From: Clostridiales bacterium
GTDB lineage: Bacteria > Bacillota > Clostridia > Oscillospirales > Oscillospiraceae
Length of the DNA stretch: 64,000 nt
NCBI GenBank assembly: GCA_012838665.1
Contig: DUOX01000002.1
Coordinates: forward strand, 1-64,000
Direction of reading: 5' to 3'
Positions 17,084 to 25,373 of the stretch are shown piece by piece. Position 1 is the first letter of the stretch. The number at the start of each line of letters is the position of its first letter. A program made the translations under genes and the position numbers. Under the pieces are notes generated by a model. It was not told where the DNA came from, made no database searches, and worked only from the letters and a program-made list of their open reading frames with translations.

Positions 17084-17617
17084 TTAAAGGCTCGCAATAA
17101 ACTCCCTGAAGAATTTTAGCTTGGGCAAGTATCTCATGAGAGGCAGGCCTATGACCATCATTACAACGGCCTCCCCAAAAGCCACCTGGGCGGACATTCC
17201 CAAAAACCCCTCAAGAAAAGCCTCGGGGGTGTATGTATAGGCCAGGATAGCGCCTATTATGGGGCCGTTAAACAGTACGGGCATTGCGCAGGCCGCCGCG
17301 CAAGTCCAGATATTGGGCAGGACTCCGGTTTCGCGGTATTTCTTGCCCAGGCGGGCGGTGCACAGGGCAGCCAGCAGGGTGGCCATGGAGCCAAAGACAA
17401 TATCCAAAATCCCGGCGGCGCTTATAAGATTTGAAATGGCGCAGCCTATAAAAAGCCCAGCGGCCGTTGCCGGCACAAAAAACGGCAAAATACACATTGC
17501 CTCTGATACCCTAAACTGCAGGGAGCCATAGCTTATAGGGGCAAGCAGCATGGTAATGACTGCATAGGCGGCGCCGGTAATGGCTGAGACAACAAGCTTA
17601 CGGGTGGTGCTGTTCAT
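17084..17617 (-). CDS. queT: Queuosine-precursor ECF transporter S component QueT
   Basis: Membrane substrate-binding subunit of the QueT family, proposed to import queuosine or its precursors through an ECF module. The 177 residues show about five to six hydrophobic segments; GSLQFRVSEAMCILPFF is family-typical. The queuosine gene queH lies directly upstream, supporting the substrate. The 135-bp gap upstream contains the queH terminator and a structured leader, so queT probably has its own regulation. Confidence 0.9.
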   Translation of the reverse strand: MNSTTRKLVVSAITGAAYAVITMLLAPISYGSLQFRVSEAMCILPFFVPATAAGLFIGCAISNLISAAGILDIVFGSMATLLAALCTARLGKKYRETGVLPNIWTCAAACAMPVLFNGPIIGAILAYTYTPEAFLEGFLGMSAQVAFGEAVVMMVIGLPLMRYLPKLKFFREFIASL

Positions 17618-17715
17618 AGGGGTGTTTATCCTTTCACTGGGGAATAATTTCAGTTTATTCCCGCTGAATACTTTGCGTTTCAGGGGTGCTTCGAATTATC
17701 ATACTACATTGTTTT
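17618..17715 (-). promoter_or_regulatory. Structured leader upstream of queT (unassigned)
   Basis: Two hairpins can be drawn on the minus strand: CTGAA...TTCAG extended by CCC...GGG, then GGGAATAA...TTATTCCC, just before the start region of queT. preQ1 riboswitches often precede queT, but I could not match the class I or class II core, so this stays unassigned. Confidence 0.35.
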
Positions 17716-17738
17716 ACATATTTCCAGCAGCAAATATA

Positions 17739-17772
17739 AAAACAGCCGGCCATCAGCCCTCGCGCCTCCGGC
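17739..17772 (-). terminator. Rho-independent terminator overlapping the end of queH
   Basis: Minus-strand stem CAGCCGG/CCGGCTG followed by TTTTTATATTT. The 5' arm lies inside the last codons of queH. Confidence 0.7.
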
Positions 17773-18364
17773 TGTAGCTGCACCCGCACCAGTTCTGGCG
17801 GTACAGGCCATATTTCGCCGACAACTCCAGAGAACGCTTATATCCGTCGCGTTTTTTGAAATCCGAAGGCAGCCAGTCGACGCCATACTTCTCCGACAGG
17901 GTCTTGCCCAGTCTGTTTATACGCTGGGCGTCCTTGTGGGGGGAAAGGGTCAGGGTGGTGCAGAAGTAATCAAATCCGCCTTCTTTTGCCAGCTTCGCCG
18001 TCTCCTCCAGGCGGAGATTGAAGCACACCGTACAGCGCGCTCCCCCCTCTTTTTCTCCCTCCAGGCCTTTAACGGCCGTGTCGAATTCCTCGCCCCGCCA
18101 CAGGCACTCCATCAGCTTAACGGGGCGTTTCAGGTCCATTTTTTCCAGGAGTTTTTTCTGGCAGTCAAGCCGTTTTTGAAATTCCTCCCGGGGCTGGATA
18201 TTGGGATTATAAAACAGCAGCGTTATCTGAAAAAACTCCGACAGGTATTCTAGTACATAGCTGCTGCAGGGCCCGCAGCAGCTATGGAGGAGCAGCTTTG
18301 GAGTTTCTCCTTCCGGAAGGCTTTCCAGAAGGGCGGATAATTCTTTCTCATAATTGTTTTTCAC
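17753..18364 (-). CDS. queH: Epoxyqueuosine reductase QueH
   Basis: Iron-sulfur enzyme doing the last step of queuosine synthesis (epoxyqueuosine to queuosine in tRNA), the non-homologous alternative to QueG. The 203 residues carry the adjacent cysteines LLLHSCCGPCSSYV near residue 27, YNPNIQPREEF, CTVCFNLRLEET and a terminal QNWCGCSYS. These cysteines fit the cluster-binding set of the family. Next to queT. Confidence 0.93.
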   Translation of the reverse strand: MKNNYEKELSALLESLPEGETPKLLLHSCCGPCSSYVLEYLSEFFQITLLFYNPNIQPREEFQKRLDCQKKLLEKMDLKRPVKLMECLWRGEEFDTAVKGLEGEKEGGARCTVCFNLRLEETAKLAKEGGFDYFCTTLTLSPHKDAQRINRLGKTLSEKYGVDWLPSDFKKRDGYKRSLELSAKYGLYRQNWCGCSYSRRREG

Positions 18365-18410
18365 CCGCCATCACCTCGGCATCATTAATCCAAATAGTTC
18401 ATCAGAAACT

Positions 18411-18419
18411 ATTATACCA
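18411..18419 (-). promoter_or_regulatory. Extended -10 promoter of queH
   Basis: TGGTATAAT on the minus strand (TATAAT at 18411-18416) with no clear -35. Start expected near 18404, about 40 nt before queH. Confidence 0.55.
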
Positions 18420-18446
18420 TGAAATTGTTGAAATCCAGAAATGATA

Positions 18447-18478
18447 TTGACTTACGCCGGTGAATTTAATACTATAAT
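18447..18478 (+). promoter_or_regulatory. Possible promoter of the dCMP deaminase gene
   Basis: TTGACT (18447-18452) and TATAAT (18473-18478) are present but the spacer is 20 bp, longer than ideal. Confidence 0.4.
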
Positions 18479-18558
18479 AATGAATGAAGGAGCCATTTTT
18501 CTTATAAAATTTGCCATTTACAAAATAAAAATAAGCTTGAAAGGAATGGTCTATCAAA

Positions 18559-19074
18559 ATGGACAACCGCACCAGCAAGGAAAACTATTACCTTGACATC
18601 GCCGACGCCGTATTAAAACGCTCTACTTGCCTGCGCCGTCATTACGGAGCCATCATTGTCCGCAATGATGAAATCCTTTCCACCGGTTACAACGGAGCCC
18701 CCCGGGGCCGCAGGAACTGCTCTGACCTTGGTTTCTGCAACAGAGAGGCCCTTAATATACCCAGCGGTGAGCGTTATGAGTTATGCCGCAGCGTCCATGC
18801 GGAGACTAACGCCATTATTTCAGCCGCTCGCCGGGACATACTCGGGGGAACCATGTATCTTGTGGGACGTGACGCTAAAACCGGAGAACTTCTCAAAGAT
18901 ACCACACCCTGCTCCATGTGCCGCCGTCTTATCATAAACGCCGGGATATCCCAGGTAATCACCCGTATAGGCGAAAACGAATATACCACTACCAATGTCC
19001 GTGACTGGGTTTTCAACGACGATTCCCTGGATCCGCAATATGTTGAATTGAGCGATGCGCAGGTAGAGGCATAG
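18559..19074 (+). CDS. dCMP/cytidine deaminase family protein
   Basis: Zinc deaminase of the ComEB/dCMP-deaminase type, likely converting dCMP to dUMP for thymidylate synthesis. The zinc motifs HAETNAIISAARR and PCSMCRRLI are intact, and GYNGAPRG is the family substrate loop. The 171-residue length is normal. The gene is monocistronic between a promoter-like region and a bidirectional terminator. Confidence 0.92.
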   Translation: MDNRTSKENYYLDIADAVLKRSTCLRRHYGAIIVRNDEILSTGYNGAPRGRRNCSDLGFCNREALNIPSGERYELCRSVHAETNAIISAARRDILGGTMYLVGRDAKTGELLKDTTPCSMCRRLIINAGISQVITRIGENEYTTTNVRDWVFNDDSLDPQYVELSDAQVEA

Positions 19075-19146
19075 ATACATAGATACGCAGGTAAAACCCT
19101 GCTCCCGTTATTACGGGGAAAGGTTGCCCGACCCAAAATAAAAGCA

Positions 19147-19186
19147 TCAGCAGCAGCATGCTAATGCATGGTGCTGCTGTTTTATT
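19147..19186. terminator. Bidirectional terminator between dCMP deaminase and arcC
   Basis: 8-bp stem CAGCAGCA/TGCTGCTG followed by TTTTATTT on plus and preceded by AAAATAAAA, so it can serve both convergent genes. Confidence 0.75.
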
Positions 19187-19250
19187 TGCTTTAATTTTGC
19201 CGGGAAGAGCAACCTCGCCGCCCTTCCTACGCGGTTTTTATAGATATGCG

Positions 19251-20195
19251 TCAGTCCGGCTCCCTGATAATCGTGCCGGTAAGCCCGGCTACGGCTTCTC
19301 CGGCCTTTTCCAGCAGTGTTATGAGAACTGTCCGCTCCGGCGCGGATTCCGCAAACGTCACGGCGGCCTCCACCTTAGGCAGCATTGAGCCGGGAGCGAA
19401 GTGCCCTTCCTCTATATACCTGCGGGCCTGGGCGGGACTGAGCTCGGACAGCCATTTTTGATCGGGCTTGTTGAAATTTACAGCCACCTTTTCCACGGCG
19501 GTGAGAATAACCAGAAGGTCCGCTCCCAGTTGTTCCGCCAGTTTTTCCGTGGCGTAGTCCTTATCGATGACGGCAGGAACCCCTTCCAAACGGTTCTCTC
19601 CCGTCCGGACAACGGGTATTCCTCCCCCTCCTGCCGCAATCACTACCTGCCCGGCCTCCAGCAGGGCAAGTATGGAATCCGTCTCTATTATCTCCACGGG
19701 CTTCGGACTTGCCACCACCTTGCGCCAGCCCCGGCCTGCGTCTTCCATAACCGCCGCGCCCGTTTCCGCGGCAAGTTTTTGGGCCTCTTCCTGCGTCATA
19801 AAGCCCCCGATGGGCTTGGTTGGCTTTTGGAAGGCCGGGTCGTTGGGGTCCACCACCACGTGGGTGAGAACCGTGACAACCGGCCTTTTGATTCCCCGGT
19901 TTAACAGCTCCTCCCTCAGGGCATTTTGCAGGTCATGGCCTATATATGCCTGGCTCATCGCAACCGAGACGGACAGGGGGACATCCTCCGCGTCCGGTTC
20001 CAGCTTTCTGTATGCCGCAAAGGCTTTTTCTATCATGCCCACCTGAGGGCCGTTGCCGTGAGTTATAACCACCTGATGCCCATTGGCAATCAGGTCCGCT
20101 ATGGCTTTTGCTGTTACCCTTGCGGCAGCAGCCTGTTCACTGAGATTCATCCCCAGGGCATTTCCGCCAAGGGCAACAACAATTCTTTTTCCCAT
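19251..20195 (-). CDS. arcC: Carbamate kinase
   Basis: Transfers phosphate from carbamoyl phosphate to ADP, yielding ATP, CO2 and ammonia. The 314 residues carry the family motifs VVALGGNAL, THGNGPQVG, IAAGGGGIPVV and IDKDYA. It begins 7 bp after the ygeW stop, so carbamoyl phosphate released by the YgeW-type enzyme would be its substrate. The arginine-deiminase genes arcA and arcB are not present, favouring a role in the purine/ureido catabolic cluster. Confidence 0.96.
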   Translation of the reverse strand: MGKRIVVALGGNALGMNLSEQAAAARVTAKAIADLIANGHQVVITHGNGPQVGMIEKAFAAYRKLEPDAEDVPLSVSVAMSQAYIGHDLQNALREELLNRGIKRPVVTVLTHVVVDPNDPAFQKPTKPIGGFMTQEEAQKLAAETGAAVMEDAGRGWRKVVASPKPVEIIETDSILALLEAGQVVIAAGGGGIPVVRTGENRLEGVPAVIDKDYATEKLAEQLGADLLVILTAVEKVAVNFNKPDQKWLSELSPAQARRYIEEGHFAPGSMLPKVEAAVTFAESAPERTVLITLLEKAGEAVAGLTGTIIREPD

Positions 20196-20202
20196 AATAT
20201 CA

Positions 20203-21399
20203 CTATCCCATCATTCGTAGAGTATTGCGTGTATGTATTTCATTCAGCATTTGGCCGGGGTCTTTCACTTTAGACAGGAAAATCATGGCTGCAATTATGT
20301 ATGGCTTATATCCGGCCTGCCTATACAGCTTTGTGCGGTATCTTTCAAACACGGTGGCCGACACCTCTCCCTGCCGGCAGGAGACTCCGGTAATGTCGGC
20401 GGGCAGGCAGTGGAGATACAGGGCCTTTCCGTCTCTTGTCCCGGCCATCATCTCCTCAGTGCATTCCCAGTCTTTGTGCAGGGTGTTCTGTGCGAGCATT
20501 TCCTTTTCCAGAGCATTTATGCCGTCAAAGTCCCCGGCTTCGTAAAGTTTGGTGCGCTTCTCCATGGCGGCATAGGGCGCCCAGCTCTTCGGATAGACTA
20601 TATCCGCACCCCTAAAGGCCTCCTCCATGGAATTTGTTTTTGTGAAGCTCCCGCCGCTTTCCGCTGCATTTTTCCTTGCAATCCCCTCCACCTCCGGCAT
20701 AATCTCATATCCCTCAGGATGGGCCAGGGTCACCTCCATGCCAAAGCGGGTCATAAGTCCTATAACCCCCTGAGGCACCGAAAGGGGCTTGCCGTAGGAG
20801 GGGCTGTATGCCCAGGTCATGGCCAGCTTTTTGCCTTTTAAGTTTTCCACGCCTCCGAATTCGTGGATAAGGTGGAGCATATCCGCCATGCACTGAGTGG
20901 GATGGTCGATGTCGCACTGGAGGTTAATAAGGCAGGGCCTCTGCTGAAGCACGCCGGCGCGGCTTCCATCAGTAACGGCGGCGGCAACCTCCCGCATGTA
21001 TGCGTTGCCCTTGCCTATGTACATATCGTCCCTGATGCCGATGACATCCGCCATGAAACTTACCATATTGGCAGTCTCCCGTACCGTTTCCCCGTGGGCT
21101 ATCTGGCTTTTGCCCTCGTCCAAATCCTGGACGTACAGCCCTAAGAGGTTGCAGGCGGAGACAAAGGAAAACCGGGTGCGGGTGGAGTTGTCCCGAAACA
21201 GGGAAACGGCCAGACCGGAGTCGAATATTCTGGCGGAGATATTGTTTTCCCGGAGACAGCGCAGGGCGTCTGCCACGGTAAACACCGCCTGAAGCTCCTC
21301 ATAGGTCTTCTCCCAGGTAAGGAGGAAATCGTCTCCATACATGCCCTTAAAATTTAATGAGTTAAGTTTAGCAATGAAAGATTTTATGGTCAAGTCCAT
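20203..21399 (-). CDS. ygeW: YgeW-type knotted carbamoyltransferase
   Basis: Aspartate/ornithine carbamoyltransferase relative of the knotted YgeW group; its natural acceptor is debated. The carbamoyl-phosphate motif SLFRDNSTRTRFSF and the HCLPAD motif are intact, and QCDIDHPTQCMADM corresponds to the HPxQ loop. The 398 residues fit YgeW, longer than ornithine carbamoyltransferase (about 330). Adjacent ygeY and arcC match the arrangement known from purine-degradation clusters. A GGAGG site precedes the ATG. Confidence 0.93.
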   Translation of the reverse strand: MDLTIKSFIAKLNSLNFKGMYGDDFLLTWEKTYEELQAVFTVADALRCLRENNISARIFDSGLAVSLFRDNSTRTRFSFVSACNLLGLYVQDLDEGKSQIAHGETVRETANMVSFMADVIGIRDDMYIGKGNAYMREVAAAVTDGSRAGVLQQRPCLINLQCDIDHPTQCMADMLHLIHEFGGVENLKGKKLAMTWAYSPSYGKPLSVPQGVIGLMTRFGMEVTLAHPEGYEIMPEVEGIARKNAAESGGSFTKTNSMEEAFRGADIVYPKSWAPYAAMEKRTKLYEAGDFDGINALEKEMLAQNTLHKDWECTEEMMAGTRDGKALYLHCLPADITGVSCRQGEVSATVFERYRTKLYRQAGYKPYIIAAMIFLSKVKDPGQMLNEIHTRNTLRMMG

Positions 21400-21423
21400 T
21401 TTTACTCCTCCAAAGCAATTTTT

Positions 21424-22635
21424 TTATTTAATATCCCGTATCAGTTGCTCGTACGCTCCGGGAACCGCCGCATATACTGCGGCGCACTTTACCAGGTCGC
21501 TTTTCCAGGTAATCTCGTTGGGAGCGTGGGCCTGGGCCTCGGCACCGGGGCCGAAACCAATGCAGGGAATTCCGTACCGGCCCATTATTGACACGCCGTT
21601 GGTGGAAAAAGTCCACTTATCCACCCTGGCCGGCCCGAACATGGCCTCATGGGCCTTCACAAGGGCTCTTGTAGGCGCCGCCTCCTCTGGTATCACCCAG
21701 GCCGGAAAATAGCACTCCGTAGGATACACAAGCCCTGTCCAGCTAGGGCTGTCGTAAGAGTACATGCTCACCTGTGCGCCGTATTTCCTCACGCTGGGCA
21801 GGGCGGAAATCTCCTCCAGGGCGCCCTCCCAGGTCTCGCCCCAGGTGAGCCGCCTGTCGATGGAGACAGCGGCCATATCCGCCACGGCGCAGCGGCTGGG
21901 GGAATTGAAAAATATCTGGGACACCGTAAGGGTTCCCTTGCCCAGAAAGAGGTCGTCCCCCAGCCTGTTCGCCAGGTCGCGAAGCTCCTGTATTATATCC
22001 GCCATCTTGTAAATGGCGTTGTCCCCCCGCTCTGGGGCGCTTCCATGGCAGGAGACTCCCTTTACCTCCACCCTGATTTCCATGCGGCCCCGCTGGCCAC
22101 GGTAAATTCCCCCGTCGGTGGGCTCCGTAATCACTACAAATTCCGGCCGTATTTTATCCTCGTTTATTATATACTGCCAGCACAGGCCGTCGCAATCCTC
22201 TTCCTGGACGGTTCCGGTTACCAAAACAGTCACGCCATCGGGGATAAGGTTTAAATCCTTCATTATTCTGGCCCCGTAGCAGGCGGATACCAGGCCCCCA
22301 AGCTGGTCCGAGGCCCCTCGGCCGCCTATTTCCGTTTCCGTCTCAAAGCCCCGGTAGGGGTCAAATTTCCAGTTGCTTGGCTCTCCCAGACCCACGGTAT
22401 CCACATGGGCGTCAAAGGCAATAATGCGGCTTCCGGTTCCCATACTGCCCAGGACATTCCCCATGGGATCTATTGTCACCTTGTCAAAGCCTAACTTTTC
22501 CATCTCCCTGGCTATGCGCCTGACTACTTTTTCTTCGCCGCAGCTTTCCCCGGGAATGGCTATGAGCTGGCGAAGAAACTCCGACATGCTTTTTTCGTAA
22601 CCGGCGGCGGCTGCTTTTATGGCTTCGAAATTCAT
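21424..22635 (-). CDS. ygeY: YgeY-family selenium-metabolism-linked M20 hydrolase
   Basis: M20 dinuclear-zinc peptidase/deacylase fold. The metal ligand motifs [20 protein letters not shown] and [11 protein letters not shown] and a late HAPNE are intact over 403 residues. The name reflects co-occurrence with selenium-dependent hydroxylases, not a demonstrated selenium content; no in-frame TGA is seen. It is the first gene of the ygeY-ygeW-arcC operon and is divergent from the xanthine dehydrogenase gene. GGAGGAGC precedes the ATG. Confidence 0.92.
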   Translation of the reverse strand: MNFEAIKAAAAGYEKSMSEFLRQLIAIPGESCGEEKVVRRIAREMEKLGFDKVTIDPMGNVLGSMGTGSRIIAFDAHVDTVGLGEPSNWKFDPYRGFETETEIGGRGASDQLGGLVSACYGARIMKDLNLIPDGVTVLVTGTVQEEDCDGLCWQYIINEDKIRPEFVVITEPTDGGIYRGQRGRMEIRVEVKGVSCHGSAPERGDNAIYKMADIIQELRDLANRLGDDLFLGKGTLTVSQIFFNSPSRCAVADMAAVSIDRRLTWGETWEGALEEISALPSVRKYGAQVSMYSYDSPSWTGLVYPTECYFPAWVIPEEAAPTRALVKAHEAMFGPARVDKWTFSTNGVSIMGRYGIPCIGFGPGAEAQAHAPNEITWKSDLVKCAAVYAAVPGAYEQLIRDIK

Positions 22636-22740
22636 GCTGCTCCTCCTTTACCAAATATTGTGATACGCCCTTGCTTTTCAGTGTGTCACATGTTAATTTT
22701 TATTTGAGAAGACCCACTAATTTTTCAGGGGGGGATTCCC
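22636..22740. promoter_or_regulatory. Divergent promoter region between ygeY and xanthine dehydrogenase
   Basis: A 105-bp gap must hold both promoters. A plus-strand candidate is TTGCTT with TAATTT 17 bp later (TG before the -10). An imperfect dyad TGTGA...TGTCACA overlaps the same place and could be an operator. Both are weak readings. Confidence 0.35.
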
Positions 22741-25302
22741 ATGTTCGAAATGACGGTAAACGGCAAAAGGGTTACGGCAGAGCGTGATGAAAAGCTGCTT
22801 ACTTTTCTGCGTGAAGAGCTGGAACTGACCTCGGTGAAAAACGGCTGCTCCGAAGGTTCCTGCGGCACCTGCACTATAGTGGTGGACGGGAAAGCGCTTC
22901 GGGCATGCACCCTTACCACTTCCAGGGCGGCGGGAAAAAACATCGTCACCTGCGAGGGCCTCAGCCAAAGGGAGCGGCAGGTCTATGGCTACGCCTTCGC
23001 CCGGGTGGGAGCGGTACAATGCGGATTCTGCACTCCCGGCATGGTGATGAGCGCCAAGGCCCTGCTTGATTCCGACCTATCGCCTGCCCCCGACAAGGTG
23101 AAGGCCGCCCTCCGGGGGAATATCTGCCGCTGCACCGGTTATAAGAAAATCATAGACGCGGTGCTGATGGCGGCGGAGATTTTCCGGGGGGATTTGCCAC
23201 TGCCGGAAAATGAGGACAGCGGCTTTTTGGGCGACAGCATGCTACGGGTGGACGCCCGTGCAAAGGCGCTGGGGGAGGCGGAGTATGTGGACGACATACG
23301 CATTCCCGGCATGATTTACGGCTCCGCCGTGCGCAGCCGCTACCCCAGGGCAAGGGTTCTGTCCATCTACCTGACCGAGGCCCTGAAAGTTCCCGGCGTT
23401 GTCTGCATACTCACCGCCGAGGACATACCCGGAAAGAAGAAGATAGGCCATATCAAAAAGGATTATGACGTTATGATACCAGTAGGGGGCATAACCCATT
23501 TCAGGGGGGACGCTGTTGCTCTTGTGGCAGCCGAGACCCAGGAGGCCCTGGAGCGGGCCAAATCCCTTGTCAGGGTGGAATATGAGCCCCTGCGACCCGT
23601 CCTGTCCCTTCACGAGGCCATGGCCGAGGGCGCCCCTCCGGTCCACGAGGACTGCCCCGGGAACCTTCTCAGCGAGGTGCGCTTAAAGCGGGGCGACACG
23701 GACGGGAAAATAGCCGCGTCAAAGTATTCCGTCACAATGAAATACACAACTCCCCCTACGGAACACGCCTTCCTGGAGCCGGAATCCGCCGTTGCCCTGC
23801 CCGACGGGGATGGGGTACTGATATACTGCTCGGACCAGGGTATCTACCAGACCCGCAGGGAATGCGCCGAGGCCCTGGGGCTGCCGGAGGAAAAGGTGCG
23901 GGTGGTGGCAAAGATGGTGGGCGGCGCTTTCGGAGGCAAGGAGGACATGAGCGTCCAGCACCATGCCGCCCTGCTGGCTTATAAAACGGGTCGCCCCGTT
24001 AAAGTGAGCCTCACCCGGGACGAGAGCATTCTCATACACCCCAAGCGCCACGGCATGGAGATGGAGTTTACCGTGGCCTGCGACGAAAACGGCTACCTTA
24101 CCGCCATGAAGGCCCTAATTCTAACGGATTCCGGCGCCTACGCCTCCCTGGGCGGGCCGGTTCTGCAGCGGGCCTGTACCCACGCCGCCGGGCCGTACAA
24201 CTATCAGGATATAGACATTGTGGGCAGGGCCTATTACAGCAACAATCCCCCCTGCGGCGCTTTCCGGGGCTTTGGCGTCCCTCAAAGCTGCTTTGCCATA
24301 GAGTGCAGCCTGAACCTTCTGGCGGAAAAGGCTAAAATATCCCCCTGGGAAATCAGATACAGAAATGCCATACGGCCGGGAGACATCCTGCCCAACGGCC
24401 AGATTGCCGACAGCGGCACCGCCTTGGTTGAAACCCTTGAAGCCGTCAGGGATTATTACGAGGCCCACCCCAAGGCCGGCATTGCCTGCGCCATGAAAAA
24501 CAGCGGATTGGGGGTAGGCGTCCCCGATACGGGCAGGGTAAGGCTGCTGGTCAGAGGCGGCAGGGTGGAGATTTACTCCGGCGCCGCCTGCATAGGTCAG
24601 GGCATAGGCACTGTTTTAACCCAGATTGTCCGGGAGACAACCGGCCTGCCTCTGGAGAACTTATCCTACCTACCGCCGGATACTGCAAATTCCCCGGACT
24701 CCGGCAACACCACCGCCTCCCGGCAGACCCTTTTCGCCGGAGAGGCCGCCCGCCTTGCCGCCCTGAAATTGAAGGTCGCCCTTGAAAACTCGGATTTGTC
24801 CGGCCTTGAAGGCAGAGAGTTTTTGGGGGAATACACCGCAATCACCGACAGTTTCGGCAGCGATAAGGAAAACCCCGTAAGCCATGTGACTTACAGCTAC
24901 GCCACCCATCTGGTGGATTTGGACGAGAACGGGAAGATTAAGCTGGTGATTGCCGCCCACGATGTGGGCAGGGCTATTAATCCCCTGAGCATAGAGGGTC
25001 AGATTGAGGGCGGGGTGGTCATGAGCCTGGGCTGGGCCCTGACGGAAAAGTTCCCCCTGGAGGACGGGCAGCCGAAAGTCAAGTTCGGGACCCTGGGCCT
25101 TTTGAGGTCCCATCAGGTGCCGGAAATACGCCCCATTATTGTGGAAAAGGTCGGCTCCCAACTGGCCTACGGAGCTAAGGGCATAGGGGAAATATGCTCC
25201 ATTCCCACCGCCGCCGCCGTTCAAAATGCCTACTACAATTATGACGGTGTTTTCAGGACCGCCCTGCCTCTGGAAAACTCCCCCTACAGCAAGAAGAAAT
25301 AA
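22741..25302 (+). CDS. Selenium-dependent-type xanthine dehydrogenase, fused 2Fe-2S and molybdopterin subunits
   Basis: Molybdenum hydroxylase, likely oxidising xanthine or related purines. The N-terminal ~150 residues are the two-2Fe-2S subunit: CSEGSCGTCTIVVDGKALRAC and a second set CGFCTPGM...NICRCTGY. The rest is the molybdopterin subunit: GGAFGGKEDMS, GAFRGFGVPQS and the catalytic-glutamate motif AYGAKGIGEICSIP near the end. At 853 residues there is no FAD domain, unlike three-subunit or eukaryotic enzymes; electrons may pass to YgfK or another flavoprotein (inference). Surrounding ygeW, ygeY, ygfK and ssnA fit the selenium-dependent hydroxylase group. Actual selenium content cannot be read. 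Confidence 0.93.
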   Translation: MFEMTVNGKRVTAERDEKLLTFLREELELTSVKNGCSEGSCGTCTIVVDGKALRACTLTTSRAAGKNIVTCEGLSQRERQVYGYAFARVGAVQCGFCTPGMVMSAKALLDSDLSPAPDKVKAALRGNICRCTGYKKIIDAVLMAAEIFRGDLPLPENEDSGFLGDSMLRVDARAKALGEAEYVDDIRIPGMIYGSAVRSRYPRARVLSIYLTEALKVPGVVCILTAEDIPGKKKIGHIKKDYDVMIPVGGITHFRGDAVALVAAETQEALERAKSLVRVEYEPLRPVLSLHEAMAEGAPPVHEDCPGNLLSEVRLKRGDTDGKIAASKYSVTMKYTTPPTEHAFLEPESAVALPDGDGVLIYCSDQGIYQTRRECAEALGLPEEKVRVVAKMVGGAFGGKEDMSVQHHAALLAYKTGRPVKVSLTRDESILIHPKRHGMEMEFTVACDENGYLTAMKALILTDSGAYASLGGPVLQRACTHAAGPYNYQDIDIVGRAYYSNNPPCGAFRGFGVPQSCFAIECSLNLLAEKAKISPWEIRYRNAIRPGDILPNGQIADSGTALVETLEAVRDYYEAHPKAGIACAMKNSGLGVGVPDTGRVRLLVRGGRVEIYSGAACIGQGIGTVLTQIVRETTGLPLENLSYLPPDTANSPDSGNTTASRQTLFAGEAARLAALKLKVALENSDLSGLEGREFLGEYTAITDSFGSDKENPVSHVTYSYATHLVDLDENGKIKLVIAAHDVGRAINPLSIEGQIEGGVVMSLGWALTEKFPLEDGQPKVKFGTLGLLRSHQVPEIRPIIVEKVGSQLAYGAKGIGEICSIPTAAAVQNAYYNYDGVFRTALPLENSPYSKKK

Positions 25303-25334
25303 TGCTCATCCAGCTGCCGCCGAATCCGGCAGTT

Positions 25335-25373
25335 CCAACCGTCGCCGGACCCGGCGGCGGTTTTTTATTTGTG
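25335..25373 (+). terminator. Terminator between xanthine dehydrogenase and ygfK
   Basis: Stem CCGTCGCCGG/CCGGCGGCGG followed by TTTTTTATTT on plus, overlapping the last codons of the convergent ygfK. Confidence 0.75.

Noticed and set aside
22670-22700. CRP/FNR-like operator TGTGA...TCACA between ygeY and xanthine dehydrogenase
   Set aside because: Half-sites are too far apart for a CRP-family dimer; mentioned only as an imperfect dyad.
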